DNA from: NORP309 sp964352735
GTDB taxonomy: Bacteria; Pseudomonadota; Gammaproteobacteria; Xanthomonadales; Marinicellaceae
DNA length: 64,000 bases
Direction of reading: 5' to 3'
Assembly (NCBI GenBank): GCA_964352735.1
Contig: CAYGTC010000005.1
Coordinates: forward strand, 66,097-130,096
Of this stretch, positions 1 to 8,203 are shown piece by piece. Under the pieces are notes generated by a model. It did not search any database. It was not told the DNA's origin and was given only the letters and a program-made list of their open reading frames with translations. A program made the translations under genes and the position numbers. The stretch's first letter is position 1, and every line of letters begins with the position of its first letter.

Positions 1-27
1 TTACATTTACAGATTGGGAGCGGGGGC

Positions 28-819
28 ATGGCCAATACTGATTTTGATCAAAAACAGCAAAGGGCAAATACATCTATTTTATCAGGGGAACTCGCACAAA
101 AAATTGCTGAAGGCAATAGCAGTGCAGAGGGAGAGTTTGTGGGGTTGAATTATCGTTGGTTACTTTTTATAGTGCGACGAAAGTTCAATCAATCAAATAA
201 TCACGAAGATATTGTACAGGACACATTTATGCTAGTCATAGCAAAACTAAAGCAAGGGTCAGTCAGAAATCCACAAGCCATTTTAGGCTTTCTGCGTACT
301 GCAGCGATCCAGATTGGCTATGATTACCTGAGGAAAGACAAAAAATTTACTTCAGACATCGATCCAGATTTAATGGAAACCTTTTCAGATGCGCAAGAAG
401 ACATCCTATCCACATTAATTTGGAATGACAAACTAAAATTCATCAAAGAAATGATTGATGGTTTGAAAATTCAGCGTGATAAGGACATTTTGATCAACTT
501 TTATCTCAAAGACCAAAGTAAGCAATCGATTTGTAATGATCTTGATTTAAGTCCAGCTCATTTTGATCGGGTCATATTCAGAGCCAAAGAACGCCTTAAA
601 AAAATCATTGAACAGCAAGGCGGTTATGATGAACCCAAAGGTCCACCACAAAAGAGCCCATTAAAACCGGTTAAAAATAAAAACCAAAATAATAAAGATC
701 AAAATAATAAAAACAACACAACAGAATTAAAAGAAAAGAGGATTATGCTGAAAATATACCATTATGTCGTTACCGCATTACAAAAATTCATCAAACCTGT
801 GGCGGGAAAAACTGCATGA
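28..819 (+). CDS. ECF-type RNA polymerase sigma factor with N/K-rich C-terminal extension
   Basis: A 263-residue sigma-70 family factor of the extracytoplasmic-function type. Residues about 35-100 look like region 2 (a helix-rich stretch with HEDIVQDTF and then a YDYLRKDKK segment). Residues about 150-200 look like region 4, with a helix-turn-helix (LKDQSKQSICNDLDLSPAHF). After region 4 there is an unusual extension of about 65 residues: an Asn/Lys-rich low-complexity linker, then a hydrophobic amphipathic helix. The ATG follows a purine-rich GGGAGCGGGGG. The stop overlaps the next start as ATGA, so it is translationally coupled to a probable anti-sigma factor. I infer that it controls its own operon, which contains a peroxidase and a CHAT protease. 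No target promoter was identified. Confidence 0.85.
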   Translation: MANTDFDQKQQRANTSILSGELAQKIAEGNSSAEGEFVGLNYRWLLFIVRRKFNQSNNHEDIVQDTFMLVIAKLKQGSVRNPQAILGFLRTAAIQIGYDYLRKDKKFTSDIDPDLMETFSDAQEDILSTLIWNDKLKFIKEMIDGLKIQRDKDILINFYLKDQSKQSICNDLDLSPAHFDRVIFRAKERLKKIIEQQGGYDEPKGPPQKSPLKPVKNKNQNNKDQNNKNNTTELKEKRIMLKIYHYVVTALQKFIKPVAGKTA

Positions 820-1436
820 AAAGTACATTTACGCCGAACAAAACCATGTTACACAATTACATACAAAACAAGCTCAGCCCCGAGGAAACAGAACAATTAG
901 AGCTGTGGTTGGCCGATCATCCTGAGGCCATGAACGACCTAGAGCTTGATATCATGATCAAACAGGCCGATTATCAACCTGTATTATCAGAAAATAACCA
1001 TCACAAAACATCGTGGTGGAGCTGGCTGACCAATTCAAAATTGGTGCCTTTACATCTGGCCACTTACGCCATGACCGCATTATTCCTCATCAGCACCTTC
1101 AATAACAATGGCGGCTTACAAAGTTCACCTGCAACATTCATAGAGTTAGAAAAAGTCCGCGGTGCCGAAACCGATGCCATCAAAGTCGACATACAAAACA
1201 AAAAGAGCCTGGTACTGCGCTTCTTCCCCGATTCCATGATCGACAAATACCAAGTCGTGATTCAATCCCAAGAGTCCAATGAAAAACTAGAATTCAATGA
1301 TTTGGTTGCAGATAACCTTGGTTCTATTACCATTTCTATAAATAATACAAAAAAATTAACTGGGCAGTGGGAGGTTTTGGTGTTTGATGATACTTTGAAG
1401 GTGGAACAAGATTTTAAACTATATATTGGTGGTTAG
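816..1436 (+). CDS. Probable membrane anti-sigma factor
   Basis: A 206-residue protein that starts inside the stop of the sigma gene (ATGA overlap). The N-terminal 45 residues (IQNKLSPEETEQLELWLADH region) resemble the zinc-less cytoplasmic anti-sigma/FecR N-terminal fold. One membrane segment is predicted at about residues 78-97. The C-terminal 100 residues would be extracytoplasmic and beta-rich (VLRFFPDSMIDKYQVVIQSQ). Position and layout make it the likely regulator of the preceding ECF sigma factor. The C-terminal half is duplicated in decayed form immediately downstream. The function rests on context and layout. No conserved catalytic residues are expected in this family. Confidence 0.7.
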   Translation: MKSTFTPNKTMLHNYIQNKLSPEETEQLELWLADHPEAMNDLELDIMIKQADYQPVLSENNHHKTSWWSWLTNSKLVPLHLATYAMTALFLISTFNNNGGLQSSPATFIELEKVRGAETDAIKVDIQNKKSLVLRFFPDSMIDKYQVVIQSQESNEKLEFNDLVADNLGSITISINNTKKLTGQWEVLVFDDTLKVEQDFKLYIGG

Positions 1437-1445
1437 GTATACATT

Positions 1446-1972
1446 ATGGGTCATTGCAAAAAGGGTGGGGTTATCTTTGCTGATTATATCAGCATCCAAC
1501 CACAATTATTGGAAAATCATCAACTGCCTTATCTGGCATATATTAAACAAAACGTGGCAAAACAACTTTGGAACTTTTAATCAACAGAAAAATAATGCTG
1601 GTCAATTTGATGTTTTATTTCATAATATTATTGACTATTATCAACACATTTTATGACTCTGATAGATTTCGAATTTCATCTGCCACATTTGTCGAACTGG
1701 AAAGATTCAAGGCCGCTGAATCCGACCCAATAAGTGTCGAAATAACTGACAAACAATGTCTGGTCCTGCGTATTTTCTCAGAATCCATAACATACAAATA
1801 CCAGATCGTCATTAAGTCACAAGAAACCAATGACAAACTCATAATTGATGATTTAATCGCCGATTCACTGGGATCCATCACCATTACAATAAATGATACA
1901 AAAAAAATAAACGGTGTGTTGGAGGTTGTGATGCTAGATGGTGCCATGAATACAGAGCAGGCGTACTTATAA
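1446..1972 (+). pseudogene. Decayed tandem copy of the anti-sigma factor gene
   Basis: From about 1568 one frame encodes a protein closely similar to the second half of the anti-sigma factor just upstream. SSATFVELE and LGSITITINDTKK match SSPATFIELE and LGSITISINNTKK, preceded by a similar hydrophobic segment. The N-terminal sigma-binding part is missing. The only opening is a TTG at 1568, and a different frame at 1446-1578 carries a short unrelated-looking peptide (ENHQLPYLAYIKQN) before a stop. I read this as a tandem duplication whose 5' half has been eroded by frameshifts or deletion. A short expressed membrane protein from 1568 cannot be excluded, because the C-terminal frame is still open and well conserved. 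Confidence 0.6.
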
Positions 1973-2014
1973 AGGTTTATGAGTTAAAATTGTATTCTCT
2001 CTGGAGGAGTAACA

Positions 2015-3388
2015 TTGAAAAAAAACAAGTATTTGTTCGGAAAATATAAAGGGTATTTAGGTCCATATCATGAGTCTATTATCAACTTACAAAAATTAAT
2101 TAGATTTGAACACATTAAAACAGGTGGTGATATAGATCAAGGCTATACATACCTTGGACAATTTATTGCACATGAATTGGTTCCTAGTACAACTCTTTTT
2201 AAAGAAAAGTTTGAAGATAAGATACAACCAGTTATGGATTTGAAGAGTCTTTATGATTATTCAACATTAATGTGTGAAGAGTGTGATTCTCTTACTTATG
2301 AAGATGTCTTCAGTGAAAATGGTGAATTTATTATAAAAAAACATGACTCTGGATATCCGGATTTAAATAGGTTTGCATCTGGAAAATACAAATACAAAGC
2401 CATCATCCCTGACTTAAGAAATAATGAAAATATCATCATTGTGCAAATACATCTTCTTTGGCAAAGATTACATAATAAAATAGCAAAAATGATTAAGCCC
2501 CAATGTAGGAGTTTAAAAGGAAAGATAAACTTAGTAAAATCCTATGTGGTTTTTATTTTTCATAAAATTGTAATGAACGAATATTTAAAAGAAATTTGTC
2601 ATCAGGATGTCTACAAATTTTATCATGACAGTAAAAAAAAATTGATTTATAACAACAAATTTAAAATGAACTTCATTCCGTATGAGTTTTCAAGAGCGGC
2701 ATTTAGGTTTGGTCATACAATGGTCAGAGAAAAATACTCTCTTAATTCAGACATTGATAAATCATTAGAGTTTAAAGAACTTTTTTTGAAAAAAAAGCAT
2801 AAGAGGTTACAAGAGAAGCATAAAATTGTATGGCACAGCCTTTTTGGTTATCCGGATAAGAAAAGACAACCCGATCATGCAAAATTAATTAATCGTCATA
2901 TTGAATGTTCCATGGGTAAAATTCCTAATCATTTAGAAAATCATAATAATATTATTAATATTAATCTTAGGGCAAACTTAGATAAAAAAATTTTTCCGGC
3001 TTCAAAAATTGAAAAGAAAATTTTTAAATTATACCGTTCAATTGGAAACAGTGATATTCATGCAAAAAATATAATTCTTGATATACCAACCAATAAGAAA
3101 ATACAAACTGCAGTCAAAACATATAAAAAAACATACAAATCTGATTTACCATTATGGCCCTATATCTTGCTGGAAGCAGAAAAGAGAAGTCCTGATAAAT
3201 CCAAAGGTCTTGGAATAGTAGGAAGCACGATAGTATGTGAGGTGATTTTTGAATCAATCAATTTATACAAGAATAAGTTTCTCAATGATGATGATATTAT
3301 TAAATTTATTTTGAGTGAGATAATTCCGGCTGAGAAAAATATTGAGAATTTGAGAATGTTTCATTTGTTGAAGTTTTTAGGAGAATAA
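2015..3388 (+). CDS. Animal-type haem peroxidase family protein
   Basis: A 457-residue member of the cyclooxygenase/myeloperoxidase-like (An_peroxidase) superfamily. The distal-side motif is YLGQFIAHEL with His53. The helix equivalent to the LLxxEHNR motif is VQIHLLWQRLHNKIA. The proximal-side motif is AFRFGHTM with His234. In animal enzymes the distal motif reads GQFxDHD. Here the Asp that bonds the haem is Ala and the following Asp is Glu, so covalent haem attachment and Ca binding may be altered. I see no signal peptide or membrane segment, so it should be cytoplasmic. The TTG start is chosen because a strong GGAGGAG lies 5 bases upstream. DNA from here to about 4.2 kb is very A-rich, suggesting acquired origin. 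It shares the operon with the 269-residue protein and the CHAT protein. Confidence 0.8.
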   Translation: MKKNKYLFGKYKGYLGPYHESIINLQKLIRFEHIKTGGDIDQGYTYLGQFIAHELVPSTTLFKEKFEDKIQPVMDLKSLYDYSTLMCEECDSLTYEDVFSENGEFIIKKHDSGYPDLNRFASGKYKYKAIIPDLRNNENIIIVQIHLLWQRLHNKIAKMIKPQCRSLKGKINLVKSYVVFIFHKIVMNEYLKEICHQDVYKFYHDSKKKLIYNNKFKMNFIPYEFSRAAFRFGHTMVREKYSLNSDIDKSLEFKELFLKKKHKRLQEKHKIVWHSLFGYPDKKRQPDHAKLINRHIECSMGKIPNHLENHNNIININLRANLDKKIFPASKIEKKIFKLYRSIGNSDIHAKNIILDIPTNKKIQTAVKTYKKTYKSDLPLWPYILLEAEKRSPDKSKGLGIVGSTIVCEVIFESINLYKNKFLNDDDIIKFILSEIIPAEKNIENLRMFHLLKFLGE

Positions 3389-3391
3389 GTA

Positions 3392-4201
3392 ATGACAGAT
3401 AAATATCAATTTTTTGATAATGTTATAGGGTTCAGTATTGGTTCTATTAATACTGAAAAAGACTTAGAAGATTATCATCCTCCCACATGTGCGAGCTCAT
3501 TGATTCATGTGACTAAAAACATAGTGGATAAAGATCAAAATATCCTTACTGTTATTGATGGAAGTGAAGAATATGTCAATTGGGCTGTTGCAAAAGGAGC
3601 TTGGAAAGGAGCAAAAGATATATTTAACTTATTGAAGTTAAAATCTGACTCATCATCTGCTTCTCCTGTTACAAGGGTATTTCAAAGTGGGATAATCACT
3701 AATAAAGGACGTTTTATTTTAGAGTCCTATGAAATCGAAAGATTTGCATCTTCGCCAACTGGTGATGAGATGTTAAAGACGTGTAAAAAAAAGGTTTTTG
3801 GGCCCGTTTATATAGATACTTTGACTTGGTTAGAAGTTGAATCGACTAAAGACAAAATCAAAGAATTATCTAAGAAAATAAAAATTAAAAATAAATTTAA
3901 TGAACTGATTAACATTAATCCACATATTAAAAATATTATACCAGAGGTGGATGATTCAGATTTGACAAATTTTAAAGTGCAGATTGATAAAAAAAATAAT
4001 CAAGAAATGTTGATAGAAAAAAAATTAAATGGGTATTATTTATTAAAAGAAAAAATTGAAGAATTAAAGAGCACTGACCAAAAATTAGCGTTACTAAAAG
4101 CACTGAACGATATTGGAGATATAATCACTTATGAATCAAGAAAATATAGGATAATAAAAAGATTCAAAACCAAATGGTATTGGGTGCCCATACCTAAATA
4201 A
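3392..4201 (+). CDS. Unknown protein in the peroxidase/CHAT operon
   Basis: A 269-residue protein that I do not recognise. It starts 3 bases after the peroxidase stop and ends 20 bases before the CHAT gene, so it is almost certainly co-transcribed with both. The first 140 residues look globular and mixed (for example NWAVAKGAWKGAKDIFNLL). Residues about 145-240 are strongly charged, Lys/Glu-rich and probably helical or coiled-coil. The C-terminus is basic and aromatic (KRFKTKWYWVPIPK). There is no signal peptide or membrane segment. Given its neighbours it could be a partner of the peroxidase or a substrate of the protease, but nothing in the sequence proves either. Confidence 0.65.
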   Translation: MTDKYQFFDNVIGFSIGSINTEKDLEDYHPPTCASSLIHVTKNIVDKDQNILTVIDGSEEYVNWAVAKGAWKGAKDIFNLLKLKSDSSSASPVTRVFQSGIITNKGRFILESYEIERFASSPTGDEMLKTCKKKVFGPVYIDTLTWLEVESTKDKIKELSKKIKIKNKFNELININPHIKNIIPEVDDSDLTNFKVQIDKKNNQEMLIEKKLNGYYLLKEKIEELKSTDQKLALLKALNDIGDIITYESRKYRIIKRFKTKWYWVPIPK

Positions 4202-4221
4202 TTTTGTAATTAAGGCAAGAA

Positions 4222-6999
4222 ATGTATATAAAACTATTCTTTTTATTTTTGATTTCAATGCCTTGTGAATCATTTACTGACTCAAATTTAATTAATGAGT
4301 ATTCTGTCGACTTAGGAAAAAACAGTAAATATCATTTACTTTATAAAAATGCAATGTCATTAAAAAGTCAAAATTTGCATGAACAAGCCATTAGTTCTTT
4401 TACTGAATTGATAGAGGTATTATCAAATGACCCTGATTTAGGTCATCATTGGAAGCAAAAGTTAATATTAATTAAAGGGAATATTGGGGTATTAAAAAGT
4501 TTACTTTCTTACCATCGTAATATTAATATTGATGGATATGACGATATTAAACAAGCAATTACAGAAGCAGCTAATGTAGGCGATGATGGACTTTTATCTG
4601 AATTACTTCAATTTTTAGCTACATATTATGGTTTTGTTAATCAAAAAGAAAATGCATTGGCGGCATTAGAGATTGCATTACATCATGTTGAAAAGTCGCA
4701 AACAACCGGTTTACTTGGCATGATTTATAATCAAATTGGAGTCACTTATTTCCAATTGAATCAACTGGCAAAAGCACAATATAACTACAGACAATCATTG
4801 GACTATATCAATGGCGAAGGAAAGCCATTTGATGAATCAATGTTATGGTTAAATTTAGCCAGAATTTACCTGATCTCAGGTGATTTTTTATCTGCACAAC
4901 GCCTCTATGAAAAGGCGTTTACATTATTTGTTAAGATAGATGCTCAACATTTCATTGCTTATACTCATAACAAATTGGGAATACTATCAAGATTTACTGG
5001 TGAATTTCAGCAAGCAACTCAACACCACTTGAAAAGTATTGCATTATTTGAAAAAGAATCACGCAAAAGACAAATTGAATCCATTAATGAGTTGGCTTTA
5101 ACTTATTTGAAAAGTGGTGATGATTTAATGGCGGAAAAAACTGCATTGATTTCTATTTTTCTTAATAATGAAAAAAATAATGGAGGAGAGCTTAATGATC
5201 AACAGATATCATTTGACTCATTAAATACTGAGAATATCGAGCAGTTTAGAGAACATTCTCAGGTTAATTCTTCTCAAGAAGTTAATGATATCCATGATTT
5301 TATCGCACGATCTATCATCGCTCGAATAGCACAAAAGCAATCAAAGCCTTTTGATTTGGATAAACTAAATAACAGTAAAATTTTTGATTTGGTGCCGATT
5401 GATCATCAATTGAATTTTTATCAGTTACAAATCGAGGATTATCAAAATAGATCACTTATGAATCAGCGGGATCGGGTGTATCAAAAAGTATTAACTAAAG
5501 TTAATTATACAAGAGCACAATTCGATGTGTCCGACCTCGCTTTGCATTGGACCAATCAAGCGCAATTCATCATTAATGGATACATCAATGTCTTAGCAGA
5601 ACAGCAAAAATACGATGATATATTCGAATTATTAGAAAAGTACCACGCCATCAATCTTCGTGAAAAACGTTTCAATCAAACCGATGCTTTGATCGCCAAG
5701 AAATCTGAAGAAATCCAACAAGCCTTGGATGATTACGTGCGGCTCGAAAGAGAAGTGTTGCTTACTGAAGATAATGATAAACAAAGACAAGCGGATGAAG
5801 CTAAGGAACATTTCTTGGCACTCAATGGTGAAGAAGAGCCTGAGCAACAAAAAATTGAGTTGAAATATTTAACGATTGAAGATGTGCAATCCAAACTCAA
5901 AGCAGGGCAGTTGTTGTTGCGGTATTATGTGAGTGAGGGCAATGCTTTTGTATTTGTGATTGATGAACAACAGTGGCAGGTGATGAAAATTCCAGATCAG
6001 CTGGAATTACAGCCATTGATACAACAGTTGATCAGCAATATTAAAAATAAAGAATTTAATTCATTGGCTGAAACGCAATTGACTGCAAAAGTTATGCCTG
6101 TGGATTTGATCAATCAAGGCAATTATGAAAAATTGATCATCATTGCCGATGGCATTACACACTTGATCCCTTTTGCGTTGTTAAATATTGCTCAAGATGA
6201 TCAGTATCAGCCATTAACAATGGCCATTGATGTGGAGAGAACTTATTCGGCCAGTGATTACTTTACTGAAATTCCTGAATCTGATCATGATAAACGCAGT
6301 ATTTCTATCTTTGCCAATCCGGTCTTTCTCAATGACATCGATGATTACAAAATACGGAATGATGTTGATAAAAAGAACAGGTTGTGGAGTTTTGATCATT
6401 TACCTCATACAGGATTTGATGCGCAAAACATTATAAAGACCTTTAAAGGTTTTGATGTTGAGTTATTTACCCAAACTCGTGCTACCAATGATAATTTTCT
6501 TTCCGAAACCAACAGAAATGCAAACATCATTCACATTGGCACCCATGGTTTTTTCAATGACAAGGCTTTGGATAATGTTGGCATAGCCACCTCGATCATT
6601 GATGAAAATGGTCAACGTGCCCCGGGTGCTTTGGCGATGCGGGAAATATTGTATCAACCATTTAAAGCCAATTTAGCCGTGGTCAGTGGTTGTGAAACCA
6701 CCAGAGGCAAACAGATCAATGGAGAAGGTTTTAACAGCCTTTCTCGAGGCTTATTATCACAAGGCGTTAATGCGGTGATTGGTACGATTTGGTCAATTCC
6801 TGATCGTGCCACTTCTGTTTTTATGAAAGAATTTTATATCAATCTGCGTGATTTAGGTGGCAATGTCAGTAAAGCTTTAAACCTTACTAAAAGAAACTTT
6901 ACTAAGCTAGGCCAATTTAGAAGATATCGTCACCCCTATTATTGGGCTGGATTTGTTTTAACTTCTTCCAATCAGGGCATAAGTGACAATATTTTTTAA
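4222..6999 (+). CDS. Secreted TPR-repeat CHAT-domain protease
   Basis: A 925-residue protein. An N-terminal hydrophobic segment (IKLFFLFLISMP) looks like a signal peptide or anchor. Tetratricopeptide-type helical repeats run from about residue 40 to 330 (for example NQIGVTYFQLNQLAKAQYNY). A helical linker follows, then a C-terminal CHAT (caspase-HetF-associated-with-TPR) domain from about 600 to 920. The expected Cys/His dyad is present: His775 in HIGTHGFF and Cys824 in VVSGCETTRG, and GTIWSIPD is the usual following motif. CHAT proteins are caspase-like cysteine peptidases, several of which act in toxicity or defence modules. It is the last gene of the sigma/anti-sigma/peroxidase operon. The substrate is unknown; being exported would separate it from the cytoplasmic peroxidase. 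Confidence 0.88.
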   Translation: MYIKLFFLFLISMPCESFTDSNLINEYSVDLGKNSKYHLLYKNAMSLKSQNLHEQAISSFTELIEVLSNDPDLGHHWKQKLILIKGNIGVLKSLLSYHRNINIDGYDDIKQAITEAANVGDDGLLSELLQFLATYYGFVNQKENALAALEIALHHVEKSQTTGLLGMIYNQIGVTYFQLNQLAKAQYNYRQSLDYINGEGKPFDESMLWLNLARIYLISGDFLSAQRLYEKAFTLFVKIDAQHFIAYTHNKLGILSRFTGEFQQATQHHLKSIALFEKESRKRQIESINELALTYLKSGDDLMAEKTALISIFLNNEKNNGGELNDQQISFDSLNTENIEQFREHSQVNSSQEVNDIHDFIARSIIARIAQKQSKPFDLDKLNNSKIFDLVPIDHQLNFYQLQIEDYQNRSLMNQRDRVYQKVLTKVNYTRAQFDVSDLALHWTNQAQFIINGYINVLAEQQKYDDIFELLEKYHAINLREKRFNQTDALIAKKSEEIQQALDDYVRLEREVLLTEDNDKQRQADEAKEHFLALNGEEEPEQQKIELKYLTIEDVQSKLKAGQLLLRYYVSEGNAFVFVIDEQQWQVMKIPDQLELQPLIQQLISNIKNKEFNSLAETQLTAKVMPVDLINQGNYEKLIIIADGITHLIPFALLNIAQDDQYQPLTMAIDVERTYSASDYFTEIPESDHDKRSISIFANPVFLNDIDDYKIRNDVDKKNRLWSFDHLPHTGFDAQNIIKTFKGFDVELFTQTRATNDNFLSETNRNANIIHIGTHGFFNDKALDNVGIATSIIDENGQRAPGALAMREILYQPFKANLAVVSGCETTRGKQINGEGFNSLSRGLLSQGVNAVIGTIWSIPDRATSVFMKEFYINLRDLGGNVSKALNLTKRNFTKLGQFRRYRHPYYWAGFVLTSSNQGISDNIF

Positions 7000-7117
7000 A
7001 CTTTTATTGTAGAGCACTTTATTTAATCATCTTCTTACATGATAAAAACTCGCCTAAAGTGAGAGATTGTAGTTCTAATATTCACTTATGTTTAATTGAC
7101 AATAGAAGGCGTGCTTC

Positions 7118-7828
7118 ATGAAAATTTTATTAATGATTATTCTAATGCATTTGTTAGCTGGATGTGTAAACTCTAAAAAGAATCTCTACTTTGGAACCTA
7201 TACTCGCATTGGCATTGATGCTTCAGCGAATAACTCAGGTATTGGGTTCAAAACTGCAGCCATAAAGGTGGCTCCACCAAAGAAAAATGGCAAATCTTTT
7301 GATGTATTGGCACAATCAGATGTCACTTTATCATATTTTGATGTGGTGGTAGATGAGGTAGTAGCAGTAGGTGACCCGGCTAAATGCGCTTCATATTTAA
7401 ATCCTGCACAGTATGCAGCTACTCTAAGATCGCAGCAAAATTTGAACCCGAAAAATATTGATGCATTTCAGATAGCAAGTAATACATCCCAATTCTCACA
7501 TGGCCCTATTATTTATGGTGCTTCAACGGGCTGGTCATTGATTGATTTAAGTTGGGGTGGGACGCCGGGAGCTGGAATTAATTTTGGTTATAAAAGAACT
7601 GTAGGAATCAAAATGCCTGTAGTGGATAATAATATTGGTGATGCATATGCTCGGATTCAAATAAATTCTAGTAACGATTCTAAAACTAATGGCACAGCTC
7701 CGATAAGTCTTACTAATAAGGGTACAAGAACCATTAATTCTTTTGCTACAGGCCAGGCAGCTATAATTAAAGCAGCCAATCAAGCTCAATTGTTGAATGA
7801 TGATGCTAAGTTTAAAGGCTGTTTGTAA
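7118..7828 (+). CDS. Unknown lipoprotein
   Basis: A 236-residue protein with a lipoprotein signal: a hydrophobic N-terminus ending in LLAGC, so Cys16 would be lipidated. The mature part is Ser/Asn/Gly-rich with a beta-strand look (SWGGTPGAGINFGYKRTVGI). I do not recognise a family. A GAAGG lies about 9 bases upstream of the ATG. Its 3' end overlaps the next small lipoprotein gene by 32 bases, so the two are probably translated together. A 118-base gap separates it from the CHAT gene, so it is likely a separate transcription unit. Confidence 0.7.
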   Translation: MKILLMIILMHLLAGCVNSKKNLYFGTYTRIGIDASANNSGIGFKTAAIKVAPPKKNGKSFDVLAQSDVTLSYFDVVVDEVVAVGDPAKCASYLNPAQYAATLRSQQNLNPKNIDAFQIASNTSQFSHGPIIYGASTGWSLIDLSWGGTPGAGINFGYKRTVGIKMPVVDNNIGDAYARIQINSSNDSKTNGTAPISLTNKGTRTINSFATGQAAIIKAANQAQLLNDDAKFKGCL

Positions 7829-8177
7829 GCTAATCATTATTGCTGTATTACTTTCAACTATGGCTTGTTCTGTTAAATACAAAACTAAAGATGGTTATGA
7901 AAAAATAATTGGTTTGGTTTTTATGAAGCAAAAATCTCATGAAAAACCTTGTATGATTTACAATTATTCAGAAAATATAGGAGTGGGGCTTGATTTTACT
8001 TCAGAATCAGGAGGATTTCATTTGGGGCGTAAACAGGTGAATACAGTTTATTTGCTTAATAATGCCTCTTTGGTAATGCGACAGAATGGAGCAAATATGC
8101 CACAATTCCATATTGATCAGTCATTATCAGATTTGAATAATTTGTTGCCAGAGTGCCACCCTGTAGTGGTAAGGTAA
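7797..8177 (+). CDS. Small unknown lipoprotein
   Basis: A 126-residue protein with a hydrophobic N-terminus ending in LLSTMAC, an acceptable lipobox. The mature domain of about 100 residues contains few Cys and no motif I recognise. Three consecutive ATG codons (7797, 7800, 7803) could start it. All lie within the end of the preceding lipoprotein gene, in another frame, implying translational coupling. The pair may function together at the envelope. No homologue is recognised. Confidence 0.6.
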   Translation: MMMLSLKAVCKLIIIAVLLSTMACSVKYKTKDGYEKIIGLVFMKQKSHEKPCMIYNYSENIGVGLDFTSESGGFHLGRKQVNTVYLLNNASLVMRQNGANMPQFHIDQSLSDLNNLLPECHPVVVR

Positions 8178-8203
8178 CTCTCAAATAGTAAGAGGAATCT
8201 AGA

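Noticed and set aside
1426..1656. A 76-codon frame between the anti-sigma gene and its decayed copy
   Set aside because: It has no ribosome site or recognisable features and crosses the region that I interpret as the eroded 5' part of the duplicated gene.
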